Below, in pieces: positions 21,201 through 32,056 of a DNA stretch of 64,000 nucleotides. A program made the position numbers and the translations under genes. Position 1 is the first letter of the stretch, and each line of letters starts with the position of its first letter. Source of the stretch: Glossina fuscipes (lineage: Eukaryota > Arthropoda > Insecta > Diptera > Glossinidae); assembly GCF_014805625.2 (NCBI RefSeq), contig NW_023998651.1, positions 454,260 through 518,259 of the forward strand, read 5' to 3'. The notes below the pieces were generated by a model, which was not told the origin of the DNA, ran no database searches, and saw nothing but the letters and a program-made list of their open reading frames with translations.

Positions 21201-21373
21201 ACATAAAGATACACACCGTTACCAAAACCACGAAGGTTCTTTGTTGACTTCAACAATAAACTTCTTCGAACGGACCGCTGGACAGCCTTGAGCCACACCC
21301 CAGCTATAGATACTACGTTACAAAGCAAAATTAGCTTTATTGAAGATAAACCGTTTGACTTTCTCGCCATCAT
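21201..21373 (+). pseudogene. Endonuclease N-terminal fragment, CR1/jockey-like
   Basis: The frame contains LQSKISFIEDKPFDFLAII, which fits the 'N..K...L...DFI.LTETWL' opening of non-LTR endonucleases, then stops. Between this point and the RT part (from about 21640) no endonuclease blocks are seen, so the rest of the domain is missing. Assignment to the same copy as the RT is by position and strand. Confidence 0.4.
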
Positions 21374-21639
21374 TAACTAACTTTCTAGTGACAATATTTA
21401 GCGAAAGGGAAATTACGGGATGAACAAATGGATCAGTTCGGGAAACTGATACCAAAGTACATTAGTGAAGATTAAATCGAGTTTTCTATTCTGCAAATTA
21501 GCAGTAGTGTGGGATTAAACAAGCATAGGTTACATATATCCTTGTGGTGTTCTTAATTAGTTTTTAACCATATAGTGAAGCAACGAACACTTACGATATC
21601 AAAGTATTCTATAGCACAGACGATACCGACTGTAGTTTA

Positions 21640-22514
21640 TTTTTAATAAGAAACTCGAACTTTCGAGTCAATCGAAAAATTTCCACATATCCCTCTCATG
21701 TTTCTTTTAATGGCTCTGATTCCTCGGATAATTTTGAAATCTCAAATCTATTTGCTGAGTATTTCCGACGAAACTTTTCGATTGCTAATTTCGATTTATC
21801 ATCAAACTACCCATATCCTATAACTAACTCGGTTTCAATACCTAACTTGGTTATTTCGGAAGATGATGTGTTTATATGTTGAGTTCTCTAAAATACAGTT
21901 GTTCGCCTGGACCTAATGGAATTCCATCATGTGTACTTAAATCTTGCGCTGTTGAGTTATGCGGTGTGATCTCAAAGATTTTTAACATGTCCTTGTATTT
22001 AGGTGTTTTCCCTTCATGTTGGAAGAGTAGTTTCCTTATTCCTATCCACAAGAGTGGAAGTAGACAATTTGTTGAGAACTATAGAGGCATAGCCAAGTTG
22101 AGTGTCTTGCCCAAGTTGTTCGAGCGTATTGTGACTCAGCATTTGGCCTTTGCCATTAATTCGTATATTTCTCCGCACCAGCACGGCTTTCGTAAAGGGC
22201 GATCTACAGTCACCAACTTGTTAGAGTTTACCTGTTATGTTTTCAAGGCTTTTTCTAGCGGCTCTCGCACAGATGTTACTTACACTCATTTAAGCAAAGC
22301 ATTTGATATGGTTAACCATAGACTACTTATTTTTAAACTCCAAGCCTCTGGTTTCCCACCTTACTTAGTGAAATGGATAAGCTCTTATCTGCACAATAGA
22401 TCCTTCAGGGTTTTTTTTAACTCCATCACCTCGGATGAATTCCCCGTTATATCTGGCGTACCTCAAGGAAGTCACTTAGGTCCTATTTATATATTAATTC
22501 CAGCCAGATCTTAA
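21640..22514 (+). pseudogene. RT domain, CR1/jockey-like non-LTR element
   Basis: A linker with YPSHVSFNGSDSSDNFEI leads into CSPGPNGIPSCVLKSC (first block), NYRGIAKLSVLPKLFE (second block), HQHGFRKGRSTVTNL, then THLSKAFDMVNH and GVPQGSHLGP. In the palm motif the first catalytic Asp of (D)LSKAFD is His here. A frameshift lies near 21875 and about 20 residues are missing between QGSHLGP and the YADD box of the next frame. The protein would reverse-transcribe element RNA at the target nick. This copy is dead. A sister copy is at 49.3-50.5 kb on the minus strand. Confidence 0.85.
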
Positions 22515-23347
22515 TGTATCCTGATGATGTGAAACTGTTTTCTTCCTTCTCTGTGGAATCGCAATCACATCAGCTTCAAGGTGATTTGGATAATTTTATT
22601 GCATGGTGCTCTTTGAATCTTCTGAAACTAAATCTGAGCAAATGTAAGAAACTTTCTTTCTCAAGAAGAAAGTCATTCATTACTCAGTATTTCATAGATT
22701 CGCATAAGTTGGAGGACGTCGATTCGATTACAGATTTAGGCATCTATTTGACCATAGGTTACGTTTTAACTTGCATATTGAGCTCTCGATTAGCAAAGCT
22801 AGGTCCGCGCTTGGTTTTATAAAAAGCTGGTCCAAAGAGCTTGATGATCCCTACGATGATTACGAAAAGGCTGTACATGTGTTTGGTTAGACCCATACGC
22901 GAGTATACCTCTGTTGTGTGGTCTCCTTCATATAGATGCTATGTAGATTCAATTGAATCTGTTTAAAAGCAATTCTTGCTGTTTGCCCTTAGAAATTTGG
23001 GGTGGGATCCGTTTGCCTCTCTTCCTTCCTACGAAAATAGGTTGCTTCTGCTGTCCTTACTGTCTCTTGAGAAACGTAGGTTTGTTCTTGGCGTTTCCTT
23101 TGTAATCAAACTAATAAATGCTGCTATTGACTCGCCTTCATTACTTGGTGAAATAAGCTTTAATGTCCCTAACCGCTTCTCTAGGCACTTTATCTTGGTT
23201 AAGCTTAGTCAGTGTAAACATAATTATGAATTGTTCAATTCGCTCCTAAATGACGTCTATCACTTATTCTCGTTATCGGACTCTTTGAAGTCCATTAAAG
23301 CTACATTACCTAATACGCGTGATTTACCTATGTCGTACTTAAACTAG
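22514..23347 (+). pseudogene. RT thumb and C-terminal part, CR1/jockey-like
   Basis: It starts with MYPDDVKLFSSF, the YADD box with Ala changed to Pro, followed by LQGDLDNFIAWC..NLLKLN..KCK and RRKSF, the usual post-YADD segment. After frame breaks at about 22750-22980 it continues with LFALRNLGWDPF, RRFVLGVSF and RDLPMSYLN to the stop. The intact-frame relative at 49623-50540 confirms the reading. The 3' tail is (TAAA)n at 23646-23674. Confidence 0.85.
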
Positions 23348-23739
23348 CTTTTATCCTTAAAAATTCGTTAAGATTCGAAAATGAATTATTGTTAATTATT
23401 ATCGGTTGCCAGACTTGTGCATGTTGGCGATGGCTTAGGGGTTCATTTGCAATTTGGTCCTGTGCCGGTTGTAAGTATGGCTCTATGCTGATTGTGTACA
23501 TGCTTTTTCTCTTTTCCTTTTTTTTTCCTTCTTATTTGTTTTATTGCACTTATACTAAGTTTTATTATTAATTAATATAAGTTTTGCATTAAGAGCCAAT
23601 TGAACTCGACTGTTATTTGTTTAGTTGAGTTTCTAGTATAAGTGGAATAAATAAAATAAATAAATAAATAAATCTTAAAACTGCTGTTAATCTAAACATC
23701 TTCACAAAATTCATCGTACATACTGCAACAATAAGAAGG

Positions 23740-24196
23740 CATGAAGTGGTAAGAACATATCACGGCTTTCCATGATATGTATGGCAGATTTAAATCACCC
23801 AAAATGATCAACAAACCGTTTTTTTTTTACCTTTTAGAAGTTAGTTAAGAGTGGCAGTGAGTCGCACTGTGGAGTGATATAGTAACAAGGGATAAAAATT
23901 CGTTTGCCTTTTAGAGTAATATGGAAAAGATCGCTCGGATGACGGAAAGATACTAATCTGGACGGCAAAAGATTATGCACAGCTAATATAGTATCTCCCC
24001 GTACATTGAAGCGTCCACCTTGCATGTATATTGTATAGTCGCCACAAAAGACTACAAAACTTTTAGCCACGTTTCTTAAAAGCGTAAAAAAATACGTAAT
24101 AATCACAATGTACACAATTGGTATACAAACTACGAAGCTTAGTGTTAAAGCTTTTAATGTTTTAATGAAGAATCGTGGAGACAAGATTTTCCACAT
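23740..24196 (-). pseudogene. Endonuclease fragment, CR1/jockey-like
   Basis: The minus frame 23834-24196 has DTILAVHNLLPSRLV, which fits the '(G)GGVLLAV...L.S' block, then FIPCYYITPQCDS, which fits the 'GVYIPP..D' strand. Just downstream, LIILGDLNLPYISW is the GDFN catalytic block. The order is right for the middle of the endonuclease. It abuts the tail of the plus-strand copy at 23674, so the two copies face tail to tail. Confidence 0.7.
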
Positions 24197-24199
24197 TTA

Positions 24200-24780
24200 G
24201 CCTTTATAACGGCAGATATGGCAGAAGAAATAACAGCTTTACTCAAATTGTATGATCTGCTACAAAAAAGGAATTCCCTTACTAAAGCAGCTAGTGATCA
24301 GAAAGTCTTGGGCAGCAGTTCCTCGAAGTGTGGTTGCGGCGCGAATATTTTAAATAAAGCAAATTCTCGTGATTGCTCAAATTGAAATTTCAATACACTC
24401 TACCTGGCTTTTTGACGTATATCCATTTCTTAATGCCATTAATAGGGGTATCCGCAATTACTTGAATTAGACGCGTCGATTCCCAAATAGCTTACATGAA
24501 CTGCAAGAACCGAGCGGTCGAGCGGCATGCCGGGTAATAAATAAATTTGATTTTGATTATTTTCGGTAGAGACGTTAGCCAAACTAGTTGAAACGGAAAC
24601 AATATTTGCGAATAAATCAGCCCCCATGCCGTTGGTAGGAATCGGCTTATCAGAATATGTAATTGCGGCAGATTTGAAAAGCTTCAAGAACATGCTTCTG
24701 ACGATATTCCTTACAAGCCTCAGCCACTTTAAGGTTGTCAAACTGCTTACCACTGAAGCCTACACACTTTGAATAGGTGA
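24200..24780 (-). pseudogene. ORF1 remnant, CR1/jockey-like
   Basis: At the 5' end of the minus copy, broken frames give SKCVGFSGKQFDNLKVAEACKEY-like sequence, resembling the KCAVFSGRA segment of the ORF1 remnant at 37.55 kb. That segment looks like a PHD-type Cys/His finger found in ORF1 of such elements. The 104-codon frame 24439-24753 overlaps it, with no clear motif of its own. Many stops. Confidence 0.4.
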
Positions 24781-27700
24781 ACATGCTTTAACCATCGCTA
24801 TTATTAAGGTTTATTATTATTTATCTTACTATTGTTGTTGCTGGAGTTGTTGCTATTAATAGTACAAATGGATTTGTTTTTGTCTGTAAATTTATATTAA
24901 TGTTATCGCTTCTGAAAATGCTGTTGGTTTATTTGTTTTTATTTCTTTCAATTTTTGTTTATATCCTTATTATAATACTGTTGGTGAATCGACACAATTG
25001 ACAAGATATATGGCAATTGAAAAGCTAAGTTAGTGTTGTTGTTTTTGACTTTTAAGTTTATTTGCCGTCGTTTAAATTGCCAAACAGTTTTGTTTCTATC
25101 AACTTCATTCAAAACACATTGACCAGTTCATATACGGAATACAAAGCAAGAAAAATTCACTGTTCGAAGATAAACTAAGGAATGCTTAAAAAACCATAAT
25201 AGAATGGCTACAGGCCTTTTTTATTACTAATGAATATATTGCTTTATTGATGGGCTTAAGCTTCTCTTTTTAGTTTCTGGCTCCAATTTGTCTCATTGCT
25301 TATTGGTAAGTGTTGTCTTGCTTACCATTATTGTATCAAGATTAACCCAAAATATTTGGTCTGATTTAAAATGATTGATAATGCTGTTACTAATCGTTCG
25401 GGAAATCAAGAGGATACGTTTTTTTGATAGAGATAAGTTATTCTAGTAATAAAAAAGCTGAAGATAAGACCAGATAGGTTAGCCATGTTTATCTAAGATA
25501 GATGAGATAAGGTTATCTGCATAGATTGTAGCGCGGAAATTGCCAGTATTTCAAACACAATAGTTGTTTGCACTGGAAAAGCAAGTTGCTTTCCTAACAA
25601 AATATACAATAGCAGTGCGTCCATGTAATGAGGATATCAAGATGTTTCTCTGAGCCGTTATAATTACTTAATAGGTTCACGCTAAGCCGATGTCTTACTT
25701 CGTCTTGGAATAAACGGCAGACTTCTTCTTACTTTCCCAGGAATACGTAAATATGCTATGTTATTTTCAGCAAAAGAACAATAAAATCAGGAGTAGTCAG
25801 CACATACGTTGTCAAGACATCCTCTGCGTGTTATATCATATCGACCCATTGAAGATATTGTTACGGATCTCGTTTTCACTGGAGAGGAACTGTAATTCCA
25901 TTACATGAATTTTTGCAAACCTCAAGGAATCAATACTTTAGAATAACTGTGTCCTGCTCGCAGTTAAAATTCAATTTGCATAAATATTGCCCTTAGAATT
26001 TATCAACCCAGCATTTTTAAGGTTTCTAAGTAATAAACTAATAATCTCATTCTACAAAAGTAACAGACGTGTAATGAAGAATAACCACAAGATCTCTAGA
26101 AATTCTAAGGCAAGATTCTGATATATAGAATCGGCCGCTAGAAACAAAAGAGTTAACCTCAGTCCTGTAAGGACTTTTATTTTATCGTGTTAAAAAAATG
26201 TCGAGTTATTGTCTATCGCGCTATGCTGGGGCAACGCTCAGTGAACATCGACGGCGCTTACAAGGAAATTCGTGTAATGGGACTACAGTTTATTTTTCTA
26301 AGTTAACCCGGATAAGTTTTGTTTTCCTAACTAAGTCCCTAAGTCCGTTGCTGTCCGTTGCCGGCTCTCGGAATTCCCGAAAGAAAACGAGTCAAATTGA
26401 AACACTTTAGTAGAATGGGTATATATTATATCAAGCTGGTAATTATAGTATTAAAAAAGTAATTTACCGGAACCTGGAATCCAGAAATAATCCACATATC
26501 GCATCTCTTTATAAAATACATTGAGACCCTTTAGAGAAGGCACTGAAATTTCGAATAGATCTTCTACTGGCAATATATCTTCTTTTTGATCTTGAAGCCT
26601 CTAAAGTATATCACTTGTTATTCCATTACTTCTGGACAGTAGCTTTTATCCAAGAATATTTATTCTACAGACTCTATATTTGGCTTGTAAACTTTGCAAC
26701 GATCACGCCACAAGTATGCCACAAGACACCTTAGAATGTATTCGTGAGAAATGTTGACATTGCACACTAACATAATGTGTGTAGCATAAGAAGATTAATT
26801 TATAGTTTAAACAATTTATATAGATGAAGAATAAAATTAATTTTGAAACAAAACGGACCGATATTATTAAATAAATAAATGAAGATAAGTATTATAACAC
26901 ACATGGAAATTTCAGAATGTTTATTTGGATGTGTCAGTAGGCCAGTCGGAAATGTTTTTGCGATTACTCTTTCTATTTGTGGAAAATATATGAATAAAGG
27001 TTTAGATTAATGGTCTAGGGGTGATAGATTTTTGCGAAGTAAATTCATTCCCAAACGTAAACCATTAACAAACAAAATCTGTGTTAAGCTTCTACTTCCC
27101 ATCTTGGTTTTCGCGAACGTGGACATTTTAGAAACAGCTGGTAACCAGATACATGGCTAAGATGACCTAGAATATCTCGTGGATTTATGAACTTCACTCG
27201 ATTTCAAATATCTATATACCGATAAAAGTACATTTGTATCCACAAGTCTCTTGCTGAGAAACTTGCAATCGCGAAAATTCAGATATAAAGCTCAAGATCA
27301 TCTTATATTCACTATTTAAAAAAAAAAAAACATTCACACCCAACAAAAATTTATTTCATATGAGGATGTTAAAGATTAATTTTAAATCAAACATAATAAT
27401 CATATTTGCCGTTTCGTTGCCAACTTGAAGGCTTGTTTGGCTTAAGTTAACCGAAATTTATCTTTCGCAGAAAGGTAAAAATATTGTTGAAAAGCAATAT
27501 ATAATATCTTCTTCGTAGAAATGGGTAAAAAACTTTCTTAAAAATTTAATTTTGTTTGTTGGTGCGATCCAAACAAACGCTTAACAACATATTTGTGTAT
27601 TTACATATAGTGGCCCTTTGAGTGAGTAACAACGAACTATTCGCTGCAAATTTCAAAATTTATTTTTAAAAGTCATTTTCATTGGGAACGACTAGTTTGT

Positions 27701-29786
27701 GAATTGGAAATAGTAATAAAATCCTTCAATAACTTGCTTTCGTTGTCTTTTTTTTTGGCGCACTGTGATAAACACCTCCATGAGAAGTTGTCAAAACAGA
27801 AGCGCTTACTTACAACAGTGAAGTAGTGGACGAGGACGCTTAAAAAAAATTTACATAGTTGCGAACACATTTTTTGTGATTTATCTTAAAAGCTTCATAT
27901 TGTTTGGACTACCTTCTAATAGCAAATTAGCGATAGAATTTTTGCAATTTTTAAAATTTTAAGACATGTTTTTGTCCTAAAGTCTCCGACATTGCTTAGG
28001 AAATATTCGACTTTTAAATCAAAGCGTCCTGTGAACAGAAATTCAATAGCATCCTATAGATTTCTAGAAAATAACATTAGTAATAATCTCAAGAGAGTAG
28101 CAGATACTAGATAAGTGCGTAACCTTTGGTTTTCACGAATATGATTTGAAATCCTAATAATGTAAAATCCAAATGCTCATGAGAGGTGGTAAAGGACTAC
28201 TAGTAGCATGTTACGGAAGCATAGTAAATAAATAGTAGTCTACAAAATTAATAATTTAGTTAGAAATGAAAGCGTGTTTGATTTCTGTGAAAGGTGCAGA
28301 AAAACATCAGGAAATTAAAACTTCTCTTATAGTAGCGTGTGGCACAATAGAATATTTTCATGTGCATGTGAACGAATTTAACTCATTTGTAGTATATTAT
28401 AAGCAATATCCACGTAAAATTGTTTTCGCTAGAGGGCAAAATTTTTATGACCACTCCACATTTGTTGTTGTTTTTTTTAAGCAAGTTTTTTATATATTGG
28501 AATGAAATAAATATAATATAAATGCGCCAGTACTCCAATAAACACATTTTTGGTTATGCATTGTTTGCGAAAATGTTTTAAATTTTTAATTTCTTTGTTG
28601 GAAAAAGTGTGATTCTGTTTGTTGTTAAGAAAAAATTTAAATATATTTTGAAATGTTGCAAAATTCTTAACCACGAAAAGTGTATAAAGTTACGTACCGA
28701 ATTTTTTTTTTTTTTTTTGTTTGCTTAGAGGAGTTTCTAATACGTACTCGTGTTCTAGCTTTAATAAAATAAAAGAAATGAAACAGGAAGGGTAAGCACT
28801 AGTGAAATTTACGTTCAATATTTTTTAACACGCTCCTTCTCAATTTTTTTTTTCGAACAAATATAGGAAGATGGAAATCTGTTTTAACTATGTGTTTGCT
28901 AATACATTATAATATATGAAAGTAAAATGTACTAATGATGTAATATTAAACATAAATAATATTAAACATAAATAAGAAAGATATATATTGGAGAATAAGA
29001 CATTAGTTTAATAAAATAGTCGAATTGCTAATTATAAAATGTCACGAAACCTAGTTTCTTTTCTTTGATAAGTGGCACAGAACTTTTAAACTATATAAAT
29101 TGGGGGCTCAGCGTGACCTTAAATTAATAAAACTATACTAACCAATAAATTGATGTAGAAACGTACCTCAAGAAACTTCGGTTGCCTGTCCCTCAGATCT
29201 TTTAACGAACCTAGGCTTAAACAATCAATCCGGTCGTTCTGAGTGTGTCGTTAATATATCATATCTCATTATACAATTTTTCCCACAGTCCACAGGCTAT
29301 TTTTCTGTACGTTATTCGTCTTAATAAAACAAGGAACTACTTTTAATCATAAAACTCACACATTCAAAATATTTGATTGTTGAAAGATAATAACATTCTC
29401 ACTGAGAAAAAATTTGGTTAATCTAAAAATGCACATGTTAAGCTGATGTAAAGGAAGGAAAAAGGGATAATACCCAGCCAAAGCCCTTAAGGACTATAGA
29501 AAAGACGAAAAAGTAAGTAGAAATCATGTAAACACATTTTCATGTGCACTTGTTCATGTAATCCGACTATATTCATATTCGCATCGTTCAATTTAGCTAA
29601 CTTACATTTCGTACACCTGGCAGCGAAACAGAGCTAACGTACCTCGGTTTTACTTACGACACTAACATTTATTATTATTAGTAAATGAAGTCCATATCAC
29701 TCTTACCTATTTGTACAAACCCACATGCCTATCACATCAATAAAGTCTCGTTTTCAATGTTTAGTTGTAGTCAAGTTGACTACATA
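24781..29786. other. No gene recognised over about 5 kb
   Basis: A+T-rich sequence. Frames at 26198-26410 (plus), 27679-27870 (minus) and 28266-28505 (plus) are short and unlike known families. TATTAAACATAAATAA is duplicated in tandem near 28945-28973. A perfect odd palindrome, GTAGTCAAGTTGACTAC, lies at about 29766-29782 just outside LTR-like copy 2. Confidence 0.45.
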
Positions 29787-29790
29787 CAAT

Positions 29791-32052
29791 TGTCACGGTA
29801 CTAGCCCCTTTGTTGCCGGTAGAGCGTTTTTTTATTGAAAGGGGTTTGGCTCCCTGAGCCTCATGACAAAGAATACAACAAACAAAAAAAAGAAAAGGTC
29901 TCGTCGGTTGTCTACCGTCCGTGTGTCCACCGTGAGTCAGTCTGTCACCGTCTGGAGTCCTCCCTACAGTGCCATCATATGCACACCCCCTTCATCTCAT
30001 CTACAGCGGTGGCAGCTCGCGCTTAGCCACTCATCGAGGACAAAAATGGAATTAAATAAACTAAGATGACTTACAATACAATGCAATCGGTGCCGGTGTA
30101 GTGTGTGCTGCGGTGACTGTTTCCTTCGGCAATTCCTCCTCCTTACAGCCTCTTGCTCTTATTCGCCCCTTTTCCTCCTCCTCTTTACTTTGTTAAGTTG
30201 CTCCTTAGCGTAACCCAAAGCGATTGTTCCGATGAATTTCTATCACGGTATTCTTTTGATGAAAATCTTTCACATCCAATGAAATTCGGTTTTAAATGTG
30301 GTTTCTAAATATTCTTGTTATCGACTCTTCACATTTACTTATTATTCTTATTCTTTCACGGTCTAGTCCTTTTATTAAGCACGAATTATTTGGCTATGAT
30401 AACTAAACTACCAGGAGAATGAAAGAACATACAACACCATCGATATTTTCTATATTTAATATTTCTTTTTTTTTTCATTCGTGGCAACGTTTTCACGGTA
30501 AATTTCGGAACAAGTTCAATGTGTGCCCCTTTAGTCTGTAGTAAGTTGAATAATGTTTTTCTTTTTTCTTAAAAAAACGTCGTCTATATTATAGTTTGTT
30601 ATTTGAATGCCGGACCCCGGGTTGTGGCAATAACTTTACGTATATCTCGTTTTTTTTTCTTTTCTCCCCTTCTTCTAATAAACTTTTTCACTTAAATAAA
30701 AAACTTTAATTTCCATTGTTGTGTGTGCATGTGCACGTGTGTATACGTAATTTACAAGTTAAGAAAACTGGAAAATTAGTTTTTTTTTCTTTTTAACTCA
30801 TCTGGATTGAAGTAAACACACTGATTTGTTTTTCTTCTTGTTTCTTGTTTTTTTTTTTATTTCTATTTTTTTTCCTCTTAACAAGTAATGGTGTCACCCA
30901 AAAAAACTTCACGTTTACAATAATAATGTTTAAGAAATCTTTGCAATCATAATGTTTAAGAAATTTTTGCACGACTTTTGCTTTTGGCAGCCTTTTTATA
31001 TAGAAAGGTATTTTCTTTTTTTCTTTTTTTTAAAATGATAAACTGTTTCCTTTGACGCTTTGAAATTTTCTGAGATTTTTGTTCAAAGTGAAATCTCCTT
31101 TTTTTCTTTCATCAATCTTTTGCAGCTAATTGATGCGAAATTTTCATCAACTTTTTCTTTTTGACACTTAATGTTTACCGTTGAACTTTCATTTTGGTAA
31201 GAATTTCAGAAAATTAACAAAAAATTACACGACCTTTTGTTCATAAATGCCCTCTTTTATCAATAATTTTCTACATTATTCACTTGGTAAAGAAACTTTT
31301 TGCTTCTTGTTTAACTTTAGATTCTTTCTTTCTGTTTCCTTTTTTTTTTTTTTTTTTGATATTCAGGTAAAAGAAATCATTGAATTAATTATCAAACGGT
31401 GACAAGTCCACAACTTTTATTGCTATTAACCGATCCAGAGTTTGGATGAATTTTTCTGTTAAATATCACTCAATGTAAATTTAGGATATTTTCTTCTTTA
31501 AAGTGGAGTTTTTGGTTCACAAAAAACGTTTAAATTTCTATTTATTAAAACTGAAGTCAATAATAATTTTCACAACTCGCGGACACGTCCGCACTCGACC
31601 AGAGGCCAAGTTGTTCTCCCCTCTATCTTCAAATTAAAGAACAGACAAACTTCTCATTCTTACTCAATTTCCCTCTTCTTCCTCCTGTTGCTCTCTCTAT
31701 AGCGGCTTGCCGCTACTCTCACAAAAGCAAGCAAAGATCCCGCAAAATCATACGATTTTTGCCTATGCTTGCAAAAGCAAAGAAAAAAAAGGAATACCGC
31801 AAAATCATACGATTTTGCCTGTACTTGCAAAAGCAAAAAGAAAAAAAGGAATACCGCAAAATCATACGATTTTGCCTGTACTTGTAAACAAGGAAAACAG
31901 AAAAGAATAAAACAAACATATCCCGCAAGATCATGTGATTTATAAGCAGTACCACAAAATCGCATGATTTTGTCTAACGGCATGCCATTATTCCGCTACT
32001 TGCGGTTGCTACAGACAGACACCCTACCCAAGGTTTGTTCGCGGCCGTTACA
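29791..32052 (-). mobile_element. 2.26-kb solo-LTR-like element, copy 2, inverted
   Basis: Read on the minus strand it starts TGTAACGGCCGCGAACAAAC and ends CTAGTACCGTGACA. CAAT flanks it on both sides (29787-29790, 32053-32056). The two ends form a short inverted repeat (TGTAACGG / TGTCACGG). It matches copy 1 closely over the first about 400 bp (5' end, palindrome array and flank) and again over the last 200 bp (TGAGTGGCTAAGCG, GCTGCCACCGCTGT, and GTGACAGAC). The A-rich middle (T-rich on plus) is diverged. GTATTGTAAGT repeats the donor-like site of copy 1. Confidence 0.7.
31700..31990 (-). repeat. Palindrome array inside LTR-like copy 2
   Basis: The array is bracketed by TAGCGGCTTGCCGCTA (31700-31715) and TAACGGCATGCCATTA (31975-31990). 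Inside are about five units with CGCAAAATCATACGATTTTGC-type hairpins cut into shorter words by drift, separated by CTTGCAAAAGCAAA spacers. The arrangement mirrors copy 1 in inverse orientation. Confidence 0.8.
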
Positions 32053-32056
32053 CAAT

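Larger units (their letters stand above)
21201..23674 (+). mobile_element. CR1/jockey-like non-LTR copy with (TAAA)n tail
   Basis: One plus-strand copy joins the endonuclease start, the RT and a 3' untranslated part ending in AATAAATAAAATAAATAAA. The last about 60 bp before the tail (TTGAGTTTCTAGTATAAG and onward) match the 3' end of the minus-strand copy at 49.3 kb. The 5' limit is uncertain. Whether it is truncated or internally deleted cannot be told. Confidence 0.7.

Noticed and set aside
21201..24780. One CR1-like element with an inverted 5' half (twin priming)
   Set aside because: The inverted part lies beyond the TAAA tail, not upstream of the 3' part.
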